From Aspidapion aeneum (lineage: Eukaryota; Arthropoda; Insecta; Coleoptera; Brentidae): a stretch of 64,000 bases of DNA. The DNA lies in NCBI GenBank assembly GCA_963576565.1, contig OY755039.1, positions 21,345,102-21,409,101 on the forward strand, written 5' to 3'. This document shows, piece by piece, positions 1 through 13,703 of the stretch (the first letter of the stretch is position 1; the number at the start of each line of letters is the position of its first letter). The translations under genes and the position numbers were made by a program. The notes beneath the pieces are model-generated. The model had not been told where the DNA came from and ran no database searches. It saw nothing but the letters and a program-made list of their open reading frames with translations.

Positions 1-375
1 AATGCAGACATGATTGGCAAGGCCATCGTATTATATTCAAAACAATGGTTAAAACAAAAATATTTTTTTTTAGAACCACCGACCCGATTTTGCTGATTCA
101 TACCTTGTTGTGCGTGGCAAGAACGCTGCTTTTTTAATGATTTAAAAAATTATTAAGACATGTTCGGAACACAAGAATAAACGTGCATCTTTGAAGGGTA
201 CAATTTCATTTTGTCCGCCATCTTGGATTTAAAAATGGCGGACAAAAAAATTTATTTATTCAAAACTCTAATTAATTCTCTCGCCAAGTGCTGTTTGTTC
301 CATTAAAATCGATGGTATAGTTCAAAAGTTATAACGAGAAAAAATTCTCCAGTTTTCTTTGGCCCACCCGGTATA
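1..375. repeat. Partial copy of an inverted-repeat TE family (right arm)
   Basis: This stretch closely matches 46519-46875 in the same orientation, including the paired opposite-strand motifs around ATGGCGGAC and the end motif GGCCCACC. It is cut by the window start, so only one arm is visible. The complete relative at 45606-46875 has the inverse arm too. No coding potential is seen. Confidence 0.7.
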
Positions 376-1626
376 CATAAAAACCTATGTTTACAAACCT
401 ACAAAATCTTAAATATTGCTTTTTAACACTGGGTGCTGTTTGTAAATACTGATCAAACTGATTAAATAATGTCACGGCAATCTATTATAAATTCACAGGC
501 GACCGGAGAATGGAAGATCACAGACAGAACGACTAACTGACAAAGGGAATGCCGAAATGGAGCCAGCTTTGCCAGGCTGTTTGTATATTATGCCTGGCGC
601 CTTTGCACTCCATTAAATAACATTTTGCGCAAAAGAGGAAATGGTTTAACGAGAGGATTATTTATTTCAAATGCAGTTAACCTTCCTTTACTCGCACCAT
701 ATTTTAGTACGAACTTGATGGTGCCAAAAGCGGCCGACGACTAACGCAATTGACACTGTTGACATTTGAACGTCACATGTCGTTAACGGCTTCCGTGGAA
801 CGCCGCACACTTACGGATGGTTAACATAAGAATTTTGACGTACGTAGAATGTTCGCGATGGTGTTTTAGCGAGGTTCTATTTCAGTCCCCGCCAAGCGCG
901 TCGATAAGGGGGGGGGGGTACTGGGTTGGTCAGTGCCTCCCCCCCCCCCAAGAATCCAAGAACTAAAGTTTTTTATTATCGAGCACTCGTAATGCAAAGC
1001 TCCCGAAAATTCGCAAAAAACAATTAGGTCCAACTAAACTAAAGCAAATAAATAATGCCGTTTATTTTTACCCGAATATACTACCGACCAGTAGGAATAA
1101 CCGACCGACTAGCGCTACCGCTGCATTATTATTCATCTGGTCCACACGATCGTGTTCTGTCTGTAAAACAAAGCCGCGGTTTTAGTTGGAGAGTTCACTG
1201 CATTTTTTCCAGCGTCCGCGAGAATATAGTGTGTGTGTTTTTGTGATTAATTAATTATGCAGAATTCTTTTGTAAGGTAGTTTAAGCCTCTTAGGGTCCC
1301 TTCCTAAAACCTAAACGACTTCAAATTAATTAAATGCAAAAAGGGGTGCCGGTGGGTCTTAATTAGTTATATTGTAATCTGCCCACGGACTATGGACTAT
1401 GGAAGTTATGTACAAGAGTGCCCGCCGGCGGCGATGGCGCAGTGGCCCATGGTATTGTTTTAACCCGCAACTCGCGCAGCCCACCCCACGCCATTTGTCA
1501 TCTCATCATCATAAGTTACTCTTTTGCATTGTGGTTGATGGATCAATGTATACCCATTTTTGCAATTATTATTATAATAAGTTCAAAGGTGTTATAAGTA
1601 TTTGTAATATTAAAAACAGGGTTTGT
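376..1626. other. Stretch without a recognised gene
   Basis: No convincing coding region is seen; the short ORFs here have no recognisable domain. There is a run of about 11 G near 908-918 and about 11 C near 940-950. They resemble the G- and C-runs of the hAT MITEs elsewhere in the window, but without clear TIRs. A weak hairpin (7-bp stem GCCAGGC) lies near 570-597. Confidence 0.5.
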
Positions 1627-2273
1627 TGATGGGTCGTTCGCGAATGAACCGGTTCAAAGATCCGGATCTTTATACTGAGCCGTGAGAACCGACTCTCGAA
1701 TTTTCAATGAGCCGGTTCGCGGATCCGCGATCTGTGAGGATCTGACGATTGAGAAAGCGTCCGAATATTTACGAACTCTTCCGACCACGCAACTCCCGAC
1801 TGAACCGCAGTTGAAACCGCTCGAAAAGATCAAGCGACCGAAGAGATCCGTGATCCATTGAATCGCAAAGACACAGAACACTGAAGGGAGGCTGCGTAAA
1901 GAGCACGTTGACAACTTTTATTTAAAACCTTTATTTTTTACGGCACAATTTTATGATAATTTATTTACTTAATTACTTGAAAACAAAAGGACGTGTTTCT
2001 TGATGTTTTGTTTATGATCGACCAGATGATTCATAACTACAATGGTTTTGTGATAGTTCTCTTATGTGCCGCCAAGGGTTTGGTGGCGCCATGTATCCAA
2101 GCCAAGGCCAAGAGCGCAAATTGACAGCGAAGCGGAGAACCGAACGCAGAAATCACGATCATCATAAATGAGAAAGATCCGGATCCGCGAGCCGGTTCAG
2201 TGAGTCGGCTCTTTGTACTGACCCAGATCCGTTGAGCCGGATCTCAAAAAAGACCCGGATTGCCCATCACTAG
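1627..2273. mobile_element. Non-autonomous hAT-type element
   Basis: The left end begins TGATGGG and the right end, read inward on the other strand, begins CTAGTGATGGG. TGATGGG(C/T) is a common hAT terminus. Both ends are packed with variants of GATCCGGATC and CCGGTTC in inverted orientation. Flanking 8-mers gggtttgt and tgatttgt match at 6 of 8 positions, a plausible decayed target duplication. No transposase is encoded. Confidence 0.55.
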
Positions 2274-2344
2274 TGATTTGTAATTGAGTTTTGATCAGCT
2301 GAAACTAACGGTAAGAAAAACCTAAAATTTCTTTTATTGTAGTA

Positions 2345-2800
2345 CAGAGTGGTCCAAATAGGACACTTTTGATAGGAAACGCCTATTTCTAGAGGAGATA
2401 ATATAGAGAAAAAAACTAACCTGCATTTTGCGAACTCGATTTTCGTGCCTGAAGTTATCGACATCCACATCGTCACATCGTCATTTTTTACAGCGGACCA
2501 AACAAATAGTGTTTGTGGTAAATGAAAATCTCACTGGGGCTATTTTTAAGAGGCTCTGATGTTTGTAAATTACTAAAGCAGTTCCACCGAATCGAGAAGG
2601 GTGGAAATCAAGTAAAATTAGGATAATTTTCCAGCGTTTTTCAATATTAGAGCAATAAAATTAGATCAAAATAATGGGTTGACAAAAGGTTTAAAATTGC
2701 AGTGCTGAAGTGATAACATTGTTTAAATATTGGTTTAAGGCTTATTATGTATTAACAATTAACACTCCCAAGAAACAAAACTATCATTAGACAGTTGGTT
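2345..2800 (+). repeat. Left terminal inverted repeat, non-satellite part
   Basis: This segment is almost identical to the reverse complement of 24481-24837 plus 25615-25719; the gap in the right copy is a nested MITE. It links the TA-flanked terminus to the first satellite monomer. The few differences from the right copy are mostly single bases. Confidence 0.8.
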
Positions 2801-5800
2801 TTAATAGGCCGGTAAAATAGGACCAAAAAAAAAGAAAATTATATTTGACATGAAATTCAAAGTTATAGCGCTTACGTTAGCGGCAGCTTAATGGAACCTT
2901 TCAATGCTTTTTAGAAACAAAAGTGTCATTTGTCACGTTACCTTAATAGGCCGGTAAAATAACCACAAAAAAAATTATATTCATTTGACATGAAATGCGC
3001 GCTTGTAGCGCTTGGATAATAGTGGCAGTTTAATGGTACCTTTCAATGCTTTCTAGAAACAAAAGTCTCATTTGTCACTTTACCTTAATAGGCCGATAAA
3101 ATAAGAACAAATAAAAAAAGCAATATTCATTTGACATGAAATGCGCGCTTGTAGCGCTTGGATAATAGTGGTAGTTTAGTGGTACCTTCCTGTGCTTTCT
3201 AGAAACAAAAGTCTCATTTGTCAATTTACCTTAATAGGCCGGTAAAATAAGACCAAATAAAAGAAAACTATATTGATTTTTATATGAAATGCGCGCTTGT
3301 AGCGCTTGGATAATAGTGGTAGTTTAATGGTACCTTCAAGTACTTTCTAGAAACAAAGTTGCTATTTGTCAATTTACCTTAATAGGCCGGTAAAATAAGA
3401 ACAAATAAAAAAGAACAATATTCATTTGACATGAAATTCGCGCTTGTAGCGCTTAGATAATAGTGGCAGTTTAATGGGACCTTCCAATGCTTTCCAGAAA
3501 CAAAAGTGTCATTTGTCAATTTACCTTAATAGGTCGGTAAAATAAGACCAAATAAAAGAAAACAATATTGATTTCTATATGAAATGCGCGCTTGTAGCGC
3601 TTGGATACTAGTGGCAGCTTAATGATACCTTTCAATGCTTTCTAGAAACAAAAGTGTCATTTGTCACTTTACCTTAATAGGCCGGTAAAATAAGAACAAA
3701 TAAAAAAATAACAATATTCATTTGACATGAAATTCGCGCTTGTAGCGCTTGGATAATAGTGGCAGTTTACTGGTACCTACCAATGCTTTCTAGAAACAAA
3801 AGTGCCGTTTGTCAATTTACCTTAATAGGCCGGTAAAATAAGACAATATAAGAGAAAACAATATTGATTTTGCATGAAATGCGCGCTAGTAGCGCTTAGA
3901 TAATAGTGGCAGTTTAATGGGACCTTCCAATGCTTTCCAGAAACAAAAGTGTCATTTGTCAATTTACCTTAGTAGGCCGGTAAAATAAGAACAAATAAAA
4001 AATCAATATTCATTTGACATGAAATGCGCGCTTGTAGCGCTTGGATAATAGTGGTAGTTTAATGGTACCTTCCAGTGCTTTCTAGAAACAAAGTTGCCAT
4101 TTGTCAATTTACCTTAATAGGCCGGTAAAATAAGAACAAATCAAAAAAGAACAATATTCATTTGACATGAAATTCGCGCTTGTAGCGCTTGGATAATAGT
4201 GGCAGTTTAATGCTACCTTCCAATGCTTTCTAGAAACAAAAGTGCCATTTGTCAATTTACCTTAATAGGCCGGTAAAATAAGACCAAATAAAAGAAAACA
4301 ATATTGATTTTGCATGAAATGCGCGCTAGTAGCGCTTAGATAATAGTGGCAGTTTAATGGGACCTTCCAATGCTTTCTAGAAACAAAAGTGTCATTTGTC
4401 AATTTACCTTAATAGGCCGGCAAAATAAGACCAAATAAAAGAAAACAATATTGATTTCTATATGAAATGCGCGCTTGTAGCGCTTGGACACTAGTGGCAG
4501 TTTAATGGTACCTTTCAATGCTTTCTAAAAACAAAAGTGCCATTTGTCAATTTACCTTAATAGGCCGGTAAAATAAGACCAAATAAAAGAAAACAATATT
4601 GATTTTGCATGAAATGCGCGCTAGTAGCGCTTAGATAATAGTGGCAGTTTAATGGGACCTTCCAATGCTTTCCAGAAACAAAAGTGTCATTTGTCAATTT
4701 ACCTTGATAGGCCGGTAAAATAAGACCAAATAAAAGAAAACAATATTGATTTCTATATGAAATGCGCGCTTGCAGCGCTTGGATAATAGTGGTGGTTTAA
4801 TGGTACCTTTCAGTGCTTTCTAGAAACAAAGGTGTCTTTTGTCAATTTACCTTAATAGGCCGGTAAAATAAGACCAAATAATAGAAAACAATATTGATTT
4901 TACATGAAATGCGCGCTTGTAGCGCTTGGATAATACTGACAGTTTAATGGTACCTTCAAGTACTTTCTAGAAACAAAAGTGTCGTTTGTCAATTTACCTT
5001 AATAGGCCGGTAAAATAAGACAATATAAAAGAAAACAATATTGATTTTGCATGAAATGCGCGCTAGTAGCGCTTAGATAATAGTGGCAGTTTAATGGGAC
5101 CTTCCAATGCTTTCCAGAAACAAAAGTGTCATTTGTCAATTTACCTTAATAGGCCGGTAAAATAAGACCAAATAAAAGAAAACAATATTGATTTCTATAT
5201 GAAATGCGCGCTTGTAGCGCTTGGATAATAGTGGTAGTTTAATGGTACCGTCAAGTGCTTTCTAGAAACAAAAGTGCCATTTGTCAATTTACCTTAATAG
5301 GACGGTAAAATAAGACCAAATAAAAGAAAACAATATTGATTTTGCATGAAATGCGCGCTAGTAGCGCTTAGATATTAGTGGCAGTGTAATGGTATCTTCT
5401 TGTGCTTTCTAGAAACAAATGTGTCATTTGTCACTTTACCTTAATAGGCCGGCAAAATAAGAACAAATAAAAGAAAACAATAGTGATTTGACATATTTGG
5501 ATAATAGTGGCAGTTTAATAGTACCTTCCAATGCTTTCTAGAAACAAAAGTGTTATTTGTCACTTTACCTGAATAGGCCGGTAAAATAAGACAAAATATA
5601 AACATCACAAATTTAATTTCACTTAAAATTCGAACTTGTAGCGCTAAAGTAATAGTGGCAGTTTAATGTTATCTTTCAAGCATTTCCAAAATCATAGGTG
5701 TTATATGATACTTTGCCTTAATAGGCCGATAAAATAAGACTAAATATAAAAACCACAAATTCGATTTCACATGAAATTCAAACTTGTCGCGTTAAACTAA

Positions 5801-5965
5801 TATTGGCAGTTTAATGCATCTTTCAACGCTTTTTAAAGACAAAATTGTCATTTGTCACTCGAGTTGATGATGAGGATTCGAACTTTTAACGGTTTTAGTT
5901 AATAGGGCAGATTAATGGCATCTTCTACATATTTCTAAAGGCATAAGTATCATTTGTCAGATTAC
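2801..5965 (+). repeat. Left satellite arm, ~147-bp monomers (about 21)
   Basis: Successive copies of TTAATAGGCCGGTAAAATA occur at spacings of 142-148 bp. Each monomer also contains GCGCGCT, AGCGCTT, AGTGGCAGTTTAATGG and CTTTCTAGAAACAAA. Copies near the core (after about 5580) are degenerate and shortened. The same monomer in reverse orientation forms the right arm. Confidence 0.9.
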
Positions 5966-6031
5966 CTCACCACTAAAATAAGTTTGTAGCGCTTGGAATA
6001 TAGAAACTATTAAATGTAATTCTATAACTCC

Positions 6032-6228
6032 CCCACACAGCACAAATCAAAATAACGTTAAAAACACACTTTTTTTAGTTTAATAGGTCGCTTTTTAACG
6101 TTATTTTCAAAACCACGTTATTTCGGTGTGATATTAATGTGGTTTTATAAATAACGTTAAAAAAAAGCAACTATTAAACTTAAAAAAAGTGTGTGTTTTT
6201 AACGTTGTTTTGATTTGTGCTATGTGGG
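6032..6228. mobile_element. Hairpin MITE
   Basis: The left arm starts CCCACACAGCACAAATC and the right end is its near-complement ending GCTATGTGGG. Arms of roughly 75-80 bp pair through AACGTTAAAAACACAC. It is non-coding and small, with no clear target duplication. Confidence 0.65.
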
Positions 6229-6339
6229 TCCTAAAAGTTTTTTTCAGTTTGCTCTAATAGACTGGTAATATAATATAAGGCCACAAATAAGCTTGACTTA
6301 AGGACTTACTGCCATCCTTTAAACCTTAAAGAAATCTTA

Positions 6340-6932
6340 GGGCACGGTAGTGCCTCGCCAAGTTCGCGCGCCGTAACCATCTTTTCTGGAAACATTTCAG
6401 CCGATATTTGACCTACCCAAAACTCTACTTCGAAATGAGCGACGAATCTCAAACTTTGCACAGTCGTAGATCTCCATAGAGTTAACAACCCCTCCAAGTT
6501 TCATGGAATTCCATAGAGTAGCAAAGTAGTTAATAGGACAAAATTTAAAAACACGACAATTTTAATTTATTTCCCTCCCCTATACATGTAAAGTTATGTA
6601 AAAGTAACATTGTGCACTGTCAGAAACGCTAGAGAGCTGAGCTTTGGAAGGCTGATAGGAACTACGATAAAACCATGGAAAAAAATCTCAAAAATTTAAG
6701 TAAGGCATTGCAAAAGTTTTGAACAAAATTCCGCATATTTTACTACTTTAAAAATTAAGTATTATCGAATTCCTTTAAAAGGGGTTGTTAACTCCATGGA
6801 GATCTACGACTGTGCAAAGTTTGAGATTCGTAGCTCATTCCGAAGTAGAGTTTTAAGCAGGTCAAATATCGGCTGAAATGTTTCAAGAAAAGATGGTTAC
6901 GGCGCGCGAACTTGGCGAGGCACTGCCGTGGC
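6340..6932. mobile_element. Non-autonomous TIR element (GGGCACGG ends)
   Basis: Inverted arms of about 165 bp begin GGGCACGGTAGTGCCTCGCC on the left and read GGCCACGGCAGTGCCTCGCC inward from the right. The interior has the CCCTCCCCTATACATGTAAAG block also seen in tandem at 47428-48290, so both belong to one family. The 63-codon ORF inside is a shadow of the TIR. Confidence 0.65.
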
Positions 6933-6949
6933 CTCAGATTACGTTTTTT

Positions 6950-8105
6950 ATTACAAGAATGGCGGATCCAAAATAGCAGATATTTTTATTTTTAAACCAA
7001 TTTGTCTCAAACTCTCAATACAGTTTTATCCTAAAACTGAAAAAACTTAAAATGGCGGATCCAAAATGACGGATTTTCTTATATCGATATGTATCAAATA
7101 CAGAACTTGACGGTGTATTAAGTCGCTGATTTTGGTTTTTGACTCAAACTCATAAAAAATCAAAATGGCGGATTTCTTTATATTTAAACCGATTTGCCTC
7201 AAACTTGAAAGTACGCATCATTTAATACAGTTTTATCCTCAAACTTAAAAAATTCAAAATGGCAGATCCGAAATGGTGTACTTTCTTATTTATAAACCGA
7301 TGAGTATTAAATTTAGAAATTAGCGCTGTTTTAAGTCGCTGATTATCATTTTTGAAATAAACTTATAAAAGATTCACAATGGCGAATCCAAAATAACGGT
7401 ATTTCTTATTTACTAACCGATGTGTCTCAAGCCCAAAACATTATATTGCTTTTTCTAAGTTTTAGACAAATCGGTTAGTAAATAAAAAAGTCCGCAATTC
7501 TGGAATCGCAATTTTAAATTTTTGATGAGTTTGAGTCAAAAATCATAATCAGCGACTTGAAGCACCTACAAAGTTCTATATTTGACACATATCGGTGCAT
7601 AAGTCAGAAAATCCGCCATTTTGGATCCACCATTTTAATTTTTTTAAGTTTCAGGATAAAACTGTATTAAGTGATCTCAAGCACTGCAAACTTTTAAGTT
7701 TGAGACAAATCAGTTTAAAACTAAAGAAATCCACCATTTTGGATATGCCAATTTAAATTTTTTATCAGTTTTAGTCAAAAATCCTAATCAGCGACTTGAA
7801 ATACCGCCAAGTTCTATATTTGATACATATCGGTGCATAAATAAGAAAATCCGCCATTAAAATTTTTTTAAGTTTCAGAATAAAACTGTATTAAGTGATC
7901 TCAAGCAGTGCAAACTTTAAAGTTTGAGACAAATCGGTTTAAAACTAAAGAAATCTACCATTTTGGATCTGCCATTTTGAATTTTTTATCACTTTGAGTC
8001 AAAAATCATAATCAGCGACTTGAAATACCGCCAAGTTCCATATTTGATACATGTCGTTGCATAACTAAGAAAATTCAACATTTTGAATCCGTCATTTTAA
8101 GTTAG
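6950..8105. repeat. Palindromic block with ATGGCGGAT repeats
   Basis: Forward repeats (ATGGCGGATCCAAAATG spaced along 6958-7400) are followed from about 7440 by the same sequences in reverse (AAATCCGCCATTTTGGATCC). Motifs such as AAGTCGCTGATTTTGG and GTGATCTCAAGCA recur. It would fold back on itself. No coding sequence is seen. Confidence 0.6.
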
Positions 8106-11100
8106 GTTCAGCCGTTTAGAAACTAGCGTATAAGCATATGCATATGAAACCTTAATTATGGAGTTCTTAGGTCCGCTGAATACAAATCTGTAAGAAGGAA
8201 AAGATTTGGAGGTAATCTGGGGGAGTGGAGGATATTCATGGCGTAAGCACTAAATGGAGACTCAACAATAAATTTTATTTAAGTTTTTCTTATAGATTTT
8301 GACAGCTCTACTCAACCCTGTCATAATATTAGCAAACTCATTTGTTGAGCTTAATTTACCATTTTGAAATATTCAAGATGGCGGCCGACGGTAAAAAGTC
8401 AGAAGAGCATATGCATGAGATACACCTATCCGAGGAATTTTGGGTTTAATAAATCTGAGGTCAGAGCGAACCTATGGCCCATTTTTGCAAATTTTGCAAT
8501 AAGCTGCCACTATAACCAAAACGCGACAAGTTCGCATTTCATGTGAAATCAAATTTGTGTTTTTTATATTTGGTCTTATTTTACCGGCCTATTAAGGTAA
8601 AGTGACAAATGGCACTTTTGTCTCTAGAAAGCATTGGCAGGTACCATTAAACTGCCACTATTATCCAAGCGCTACAAGCGCGAATTTCATGCAAAATCAA
8701 TATTGTTTTCTTTTATTTGGTCTTATTTTACCGGCCTATTAAGGTAAATTGACAAATGGCACTTTTGTTTCTAGAAAGCATTGGAAGGTAGCTTTAAACT
8801 GCCACTATTATTCAAGCGCTACAAGCGCGAATTTCATGTCAAATGAATATTGTTCTTTTTTTATTTGTTTTTATTTTACCGGCCTATTAAGGTAAATTGA
8901 CAAATGGCAACTTTGTTTCTAGAAAGCACTGGAAGGTACCATTAAACTATCACTATTATCCAAGCGCTACAAGCGCGAATTTCATGCAAAATCAATATTG
9001 TTTTCTCTTATATTGTCTTATTTTACCGGCCTATTAAGGTAAATTGACAAACGACACTTTTGTTTCTAGAAAGCATTGAAAGGTACCATTAAACTGCCAC
9101 TAGTATCCAAGCGCTACAAGCGCGCATTTCATATAGAAATCAATATTGTGTTCTTTTATTTGGTCCTATTTTACCGGCCTATTAAGGTAAATTGACAAAT
9201 GACACTTTTGTTTCTGGGAAGCATTGGAAGGTCCCATTAAACTGCCACTATTATCTAAGCGCTACTAGCGCGCATTTCATGCAAAATCAATATTGTTTAC
9301 TTTTATTTGGTCTTATTTTACCGGCCTATTAAGGTAAATTGACAAATGACACTTTTGTTTCTGGAAAGCATTGGAAGGTCCCATTAAACTGCCACTATTA
9401 TCTAAGCGCTACTAGCGCGCATTTCATGCAAAATCAATATTGTTTTCTTTTATTTGGTCTTATTTTACCGGCCTATTAAGGTAAATTGACAAATGGCACT
9501 TTTGTTTCTAGAAAGCATTGGAAGGTAGCATTAAACTGCCACTATTATCCAAGCGCTACAAGCGCGAATTTCATGTCAAATGAATATTGTTCTTTTTTTT
9601 ATTGTTCTTATTTTACCGGCCTATTAAGGTAAATTGACAAATGGCAACTTTGTTTCTAGAAAGCACTTGAAGGTACCATTAAACTACCACTATTATCCAA
9701 GCGCTACAAGCGCGCATTTCATGCAAAATCAATATTGTTTTCTCTTATATTGTCTTATTTTATCGGCCTATTAAGGTAAAGTGACAAATGACACTTTTGT
9801 TTCTAGAAAGCATTGAAAGGTACCATTAAACTGCCACTAGTATCCAAGCGCTACAAGCGCGCATTTCATGCAAAATCAATATTGTTTTCTTTTATTTGGT
9901 CTTATTTTACCGGCCTATTAAGGTAAATTGACAAATGGCACTTTTGTTTCTAGAAAGCATTGGAAGGTAGCTTTAAACTGCCACTATTATTCAAGCGCTA
10001 CAAGCGCGAATTTCATGTCAAATGAATATTGTTCTTTTTTTATTTGTTTTTATTTTACCGGCCTATTAAGGTAAATTGACAAATGGCAACTTTGTTTCTA
10101 GAAAGCACTGGAAGGTACCATTAAACTATCACTATTATCCAAGCGCTACAAGCGCGAATTTCATGCAAAATCAATATTGTTTTCTCTTATATTGTCTTAT
10201 TTTACCGGCCTATTAAGGTAAATTGACAAACGACACTTTTGTTTCTAGAAAGCATTGAAAGGTACCATTAAACTGCCACTAGTATCCAAGCGCTACAAGC
10301 GCGCATTTCATATAGAAATCAATATTGTTTTCTTTTATTTGGTCCTATTTTACCGGCCTATTAAGGTAAATTGACAAATGACACTTTTGTTTCTGGGAAG
10401 CATTGGAAGGTCCCATTAAACTGCCACTATTATCTAAGCGCTACTAGCGCGCATTTCATGCAAAATCAATATTGTTTACTTTTATTTGGTCTTATTTTAC
10501 CGGCCTATTAAGGTAAATTGACAAATGGCACTTTTGTTTCTAGAAAGCATTGGAAGGTAGCATTAAACTGCCACTATTATCCAAGCGCTACAAGCGCGAA
10601 TTTCATGTTAAATGAATATTGTTCTTTTTTTATTTGTTCTTATTTTACCGGCCTATTAAGGTAAATTGACAAATGGCAACTTTGTTTCTAGAAAGCACTT
10701 GAAGGTACCATTAAACTACCACTATTATCCAAGCGCTACAAGCGCGCTTTCCATGCAAACTCAATATTGTTTTCTCTTATATTGTCTTATTTTACCGGCC
10801 TATTAAGGTAAATTGACAAATGGCACTTTTGTTTCTAGAAAGCACTTGAAGGTACCATTAAACTGTCAGTATTATCCAAGCACGACAAGCGCGCATTTCA
10901 TGTAAAATCAATATTGTTTTCTATTATTTGGTCTTATTTTACCGGCCTATTAAGGTAAATTGACAAATGACACCTTTGTTTCTAGAACGCACTGGAAGGT
11001 ATTATTAAACTACCACTATTATCCAAGCACCACAAGCGCGCATTTCATATTGAAATCAATATTGTTTTCTTTTATTTGGTCTTATTTTACCGGCCTATTA

Positions 11101-13069
11101 AGGTAAATTGACAAATGACACTTTTGTTTCTGGAAAGCATTGGAAGGTCCCATTAAACTGCCACTATTATCTAAGCGCTACTAGCGCGCATTTCATGCAA
11201 AATCAATATTGTTTTCTTTTATTTGGTCTTATTTTACCGGCCTATTAAGGTAAATTGACAAATGGCACTTTTGTTTCTAGAAAGCATTGAAAGGTACCAT
11301 TAAACTGCCACTAGTATCCAAGCGCTACACGCGCGCATTTCATATAGAAATCAATATTGTTTTCTTTTATTTGGTCTTATTTTACCGGCCTATTAAGGTA
11401 AATTGACAAATGACACTTTTGTTTCTAGAAAGCATTGGAAGGTCCCATTAAACTGCCACTATTATCTAAGCGCTACTAGAGCGCATTTCGTGCAAAATCA
11501 ATATTGTTTTCTTTTATTTGGTCTTATTTTACCGGCCTATTAAGGTAAATTGACAAATGGCACTTTTGTTTCTAGAAAGCATTGGAAGGTAGCATTAAAC
11601 TGCCACTATTATCCAAGCGCTACGAGCGCGAATTTCATGTCAAATGAATATTGTTCTTTTTTTATTTGTTCTTATTTTACCGGCCTATTAAGGTAAATTG
11701 ACAAATGGCAACTTTGTTTCTAGAAAGCACTGGAAGGTACCATTAAACTATCACTATTATCCAAGCGCTACAAGCGCGAATTTCATGTCAAATGAATATT
11801 GTTCTTTTTTCATTTGTTCTTATTTTACCGGCCTATTAAGGTAAATTGACAAATGGCAACTTTCTTTCTAGAAAGCACTTGAAGCTACCATTAAACTGTC
11901 AGTATTATCCAAGCGCTACAAGCGCGCATTTAATGTAAAATCAATATTGTTTTCTATTATTTGGTCTTATTTTACCGGCCTATTAAGGTAAATTGACAAA
12001 TGGCACTTTTGTTTCTAGAAAGCATTGGAAGGTAGCATTAAACTGCCACTATTATCCAAGCGCTACAAGCGCGAATTTCATGTCAAATGAATATTGTTCT
12101 TTTTTTATTTGTTCTTATTTTACCGGCCTATTAAGGTAAAGTGACAAATGACACTTTTGTTTCTAGAAAGCATTGAAAGGTACCATTAAACTGCCACTAG
12201 TATCCAAGCGCTACAAGCGCGCATTTCATATAAAAATCAATATTGTTTTCTTTTATTTGGTCTTATTTTACCGGCCTATTAAGGTAAATTAACAAATGAC
12301 ACTTTTGTTTCTAGAAAGCATTAGAAGGTAACATTAAACTGCCAGTATTATCCAAGCGCTACAAGCGCGCATTTCATGTGAAATCAATATTGTTTTCTAT
12401 TATTTGGTCTTATTTTACCGGCCTATTAAGGTAAATTGACAAATGACACGTTTGTTTCTAGAAAGCACTGGATGGTACCATTAAACTACCACTATTATCC
12501 AAGCGCTACAAGCGCGAATTTCATGTAAAATAAATATTGTTATTTTTTTATTTGTTCTTATTTTACCGGCCTATTAAGGTAAAGTGACAAATGACACTTT
12601 TGTTTCTAGAAAGCATTGAAAGGTACCATTAAACTGCCACTAGTGTCCAAGCGCTACAAGCGCGCATTTCATATAAAAATCAATATTGTTTTCTTTTATT
12701 TGGTCTTATTTTACCGGCCTATTAAGGTAAATTGACAAATGACACTTTTGTTTCTAGAAAGCATTGGAAGGTCCCATTAAACTGCCACTATTATCTATGC
12801 GCTACTAGCGCGCATTTCATGCAAAATCAATATTGTTTTCTTTTATTTGGTCTTATTTTACCGGCCTATTAAGGTAAATTGACAAATGGCACTTTTGTTT
12901 CTAGAAAGCATTGGAAGGTAGCATTAAACTGCCACTATTATCCAAGCGCTACAGGCGCGAATTTCATGTCAAATGAATATTGTTCTTTTTTTATTTGTTC
13001 TTATTTTACCGGCCTATTAAGGTAAATTGACAAATGGCAACTTTGTTTCTAGAAAGCACTTGAAGGTAC

Positions 13070-13673
13070 TGAAAGGGTAGGGTTAAGGTTATTTCAGCAT
13101 GGAGGGTATAAACTAGGGTACGCGTGGTTCCAATCCTGTTTGAATCCCGGTTCTTGGGTTCAAGACACTCAATAGTAGTAAACGAAAAAATTTAAGTTAA
13201 AAAGCAAGCTCGACTTACCTATTATTCCAGGAACGTAAATTCTGGAAGGAAACCGGCACTATCACCCGCGTGGGTATTGTTCAGAAAAAACCGCAAGGTT
13301 AAAATTGTGACGTATATGTCGATATATGAACGACGGCTGTAGTCATGAGTGTGTGTGTGCTCGATGCTTCCTTGTTTTGGCACAGCGCGCAGCGGCTCGC
13401 GCGCCGGTGGTTTCCACACAGTCCATTCTTCAGTGCAGAAGGAAGTAGGGGTAGGAAGGGTGGAAACACCTAATAAGGGATGCAAGGAAAAGTGCGTCGA
13501 GCTTGATAATTATTTAGAGTAAAAGTAAATTAAACGCGCAAATTTCTATTTGCAATAGTGTAGTAAAATTAACTAGAAAAACAAAAAAAAAAATAATAAT
13601 AATACTAAATTCTAAAAACTTCCCAAAAACGTTACAAACAAAAATAAAGCAATATGAGGGCGAGAACGAACCA
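13070..13673 (-). repeat. 3' LTR of the BEL/Pao element
   Basis: In element orientation it starts TGGTTCGTTCTCGCC and ends CCCTACCCTTTCA. It is essentially identical to 19209-19813. An 87-codon ORF within it exists twice only because the LTR is duplicated. Confidence 0.93.
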
Positions 13674-13685
13674 TTTCCCACCCCC
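13674..13685 (-). other. Polypurine tract of the BEL/Pao element
   Basis: Read on the minus strand this is GGGGGTGGGAAA, abutting the 3' LTR start, as expected for the plus-strand DNA primer site. Confidence 0.75.
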
Positions 13686-13703
13686 ATGAAATGCCGCGCA
13701 ATT

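Larger units (their letters stand above)
5966..8504. repeat. Core of the giant foldback element
   Basis: This non-satellite core lies between the two arms. It contains a ~200-bp hairpin MITE, a ~590-bp TIR element, and a ~1.15-kb palindromic block rich in ATGGCGGAT and its complement. The stretch 8106-8504 shows no recognisable gene. No transposase-like reading frame was found on either strand. Confidence 0.65.

Noticed and set aside
1654..1914. 86-codon minus-strand ORF
   Set aside because: It lies within the hAT-type MITE with repeated GATCCGGATC motifs and has no domain.
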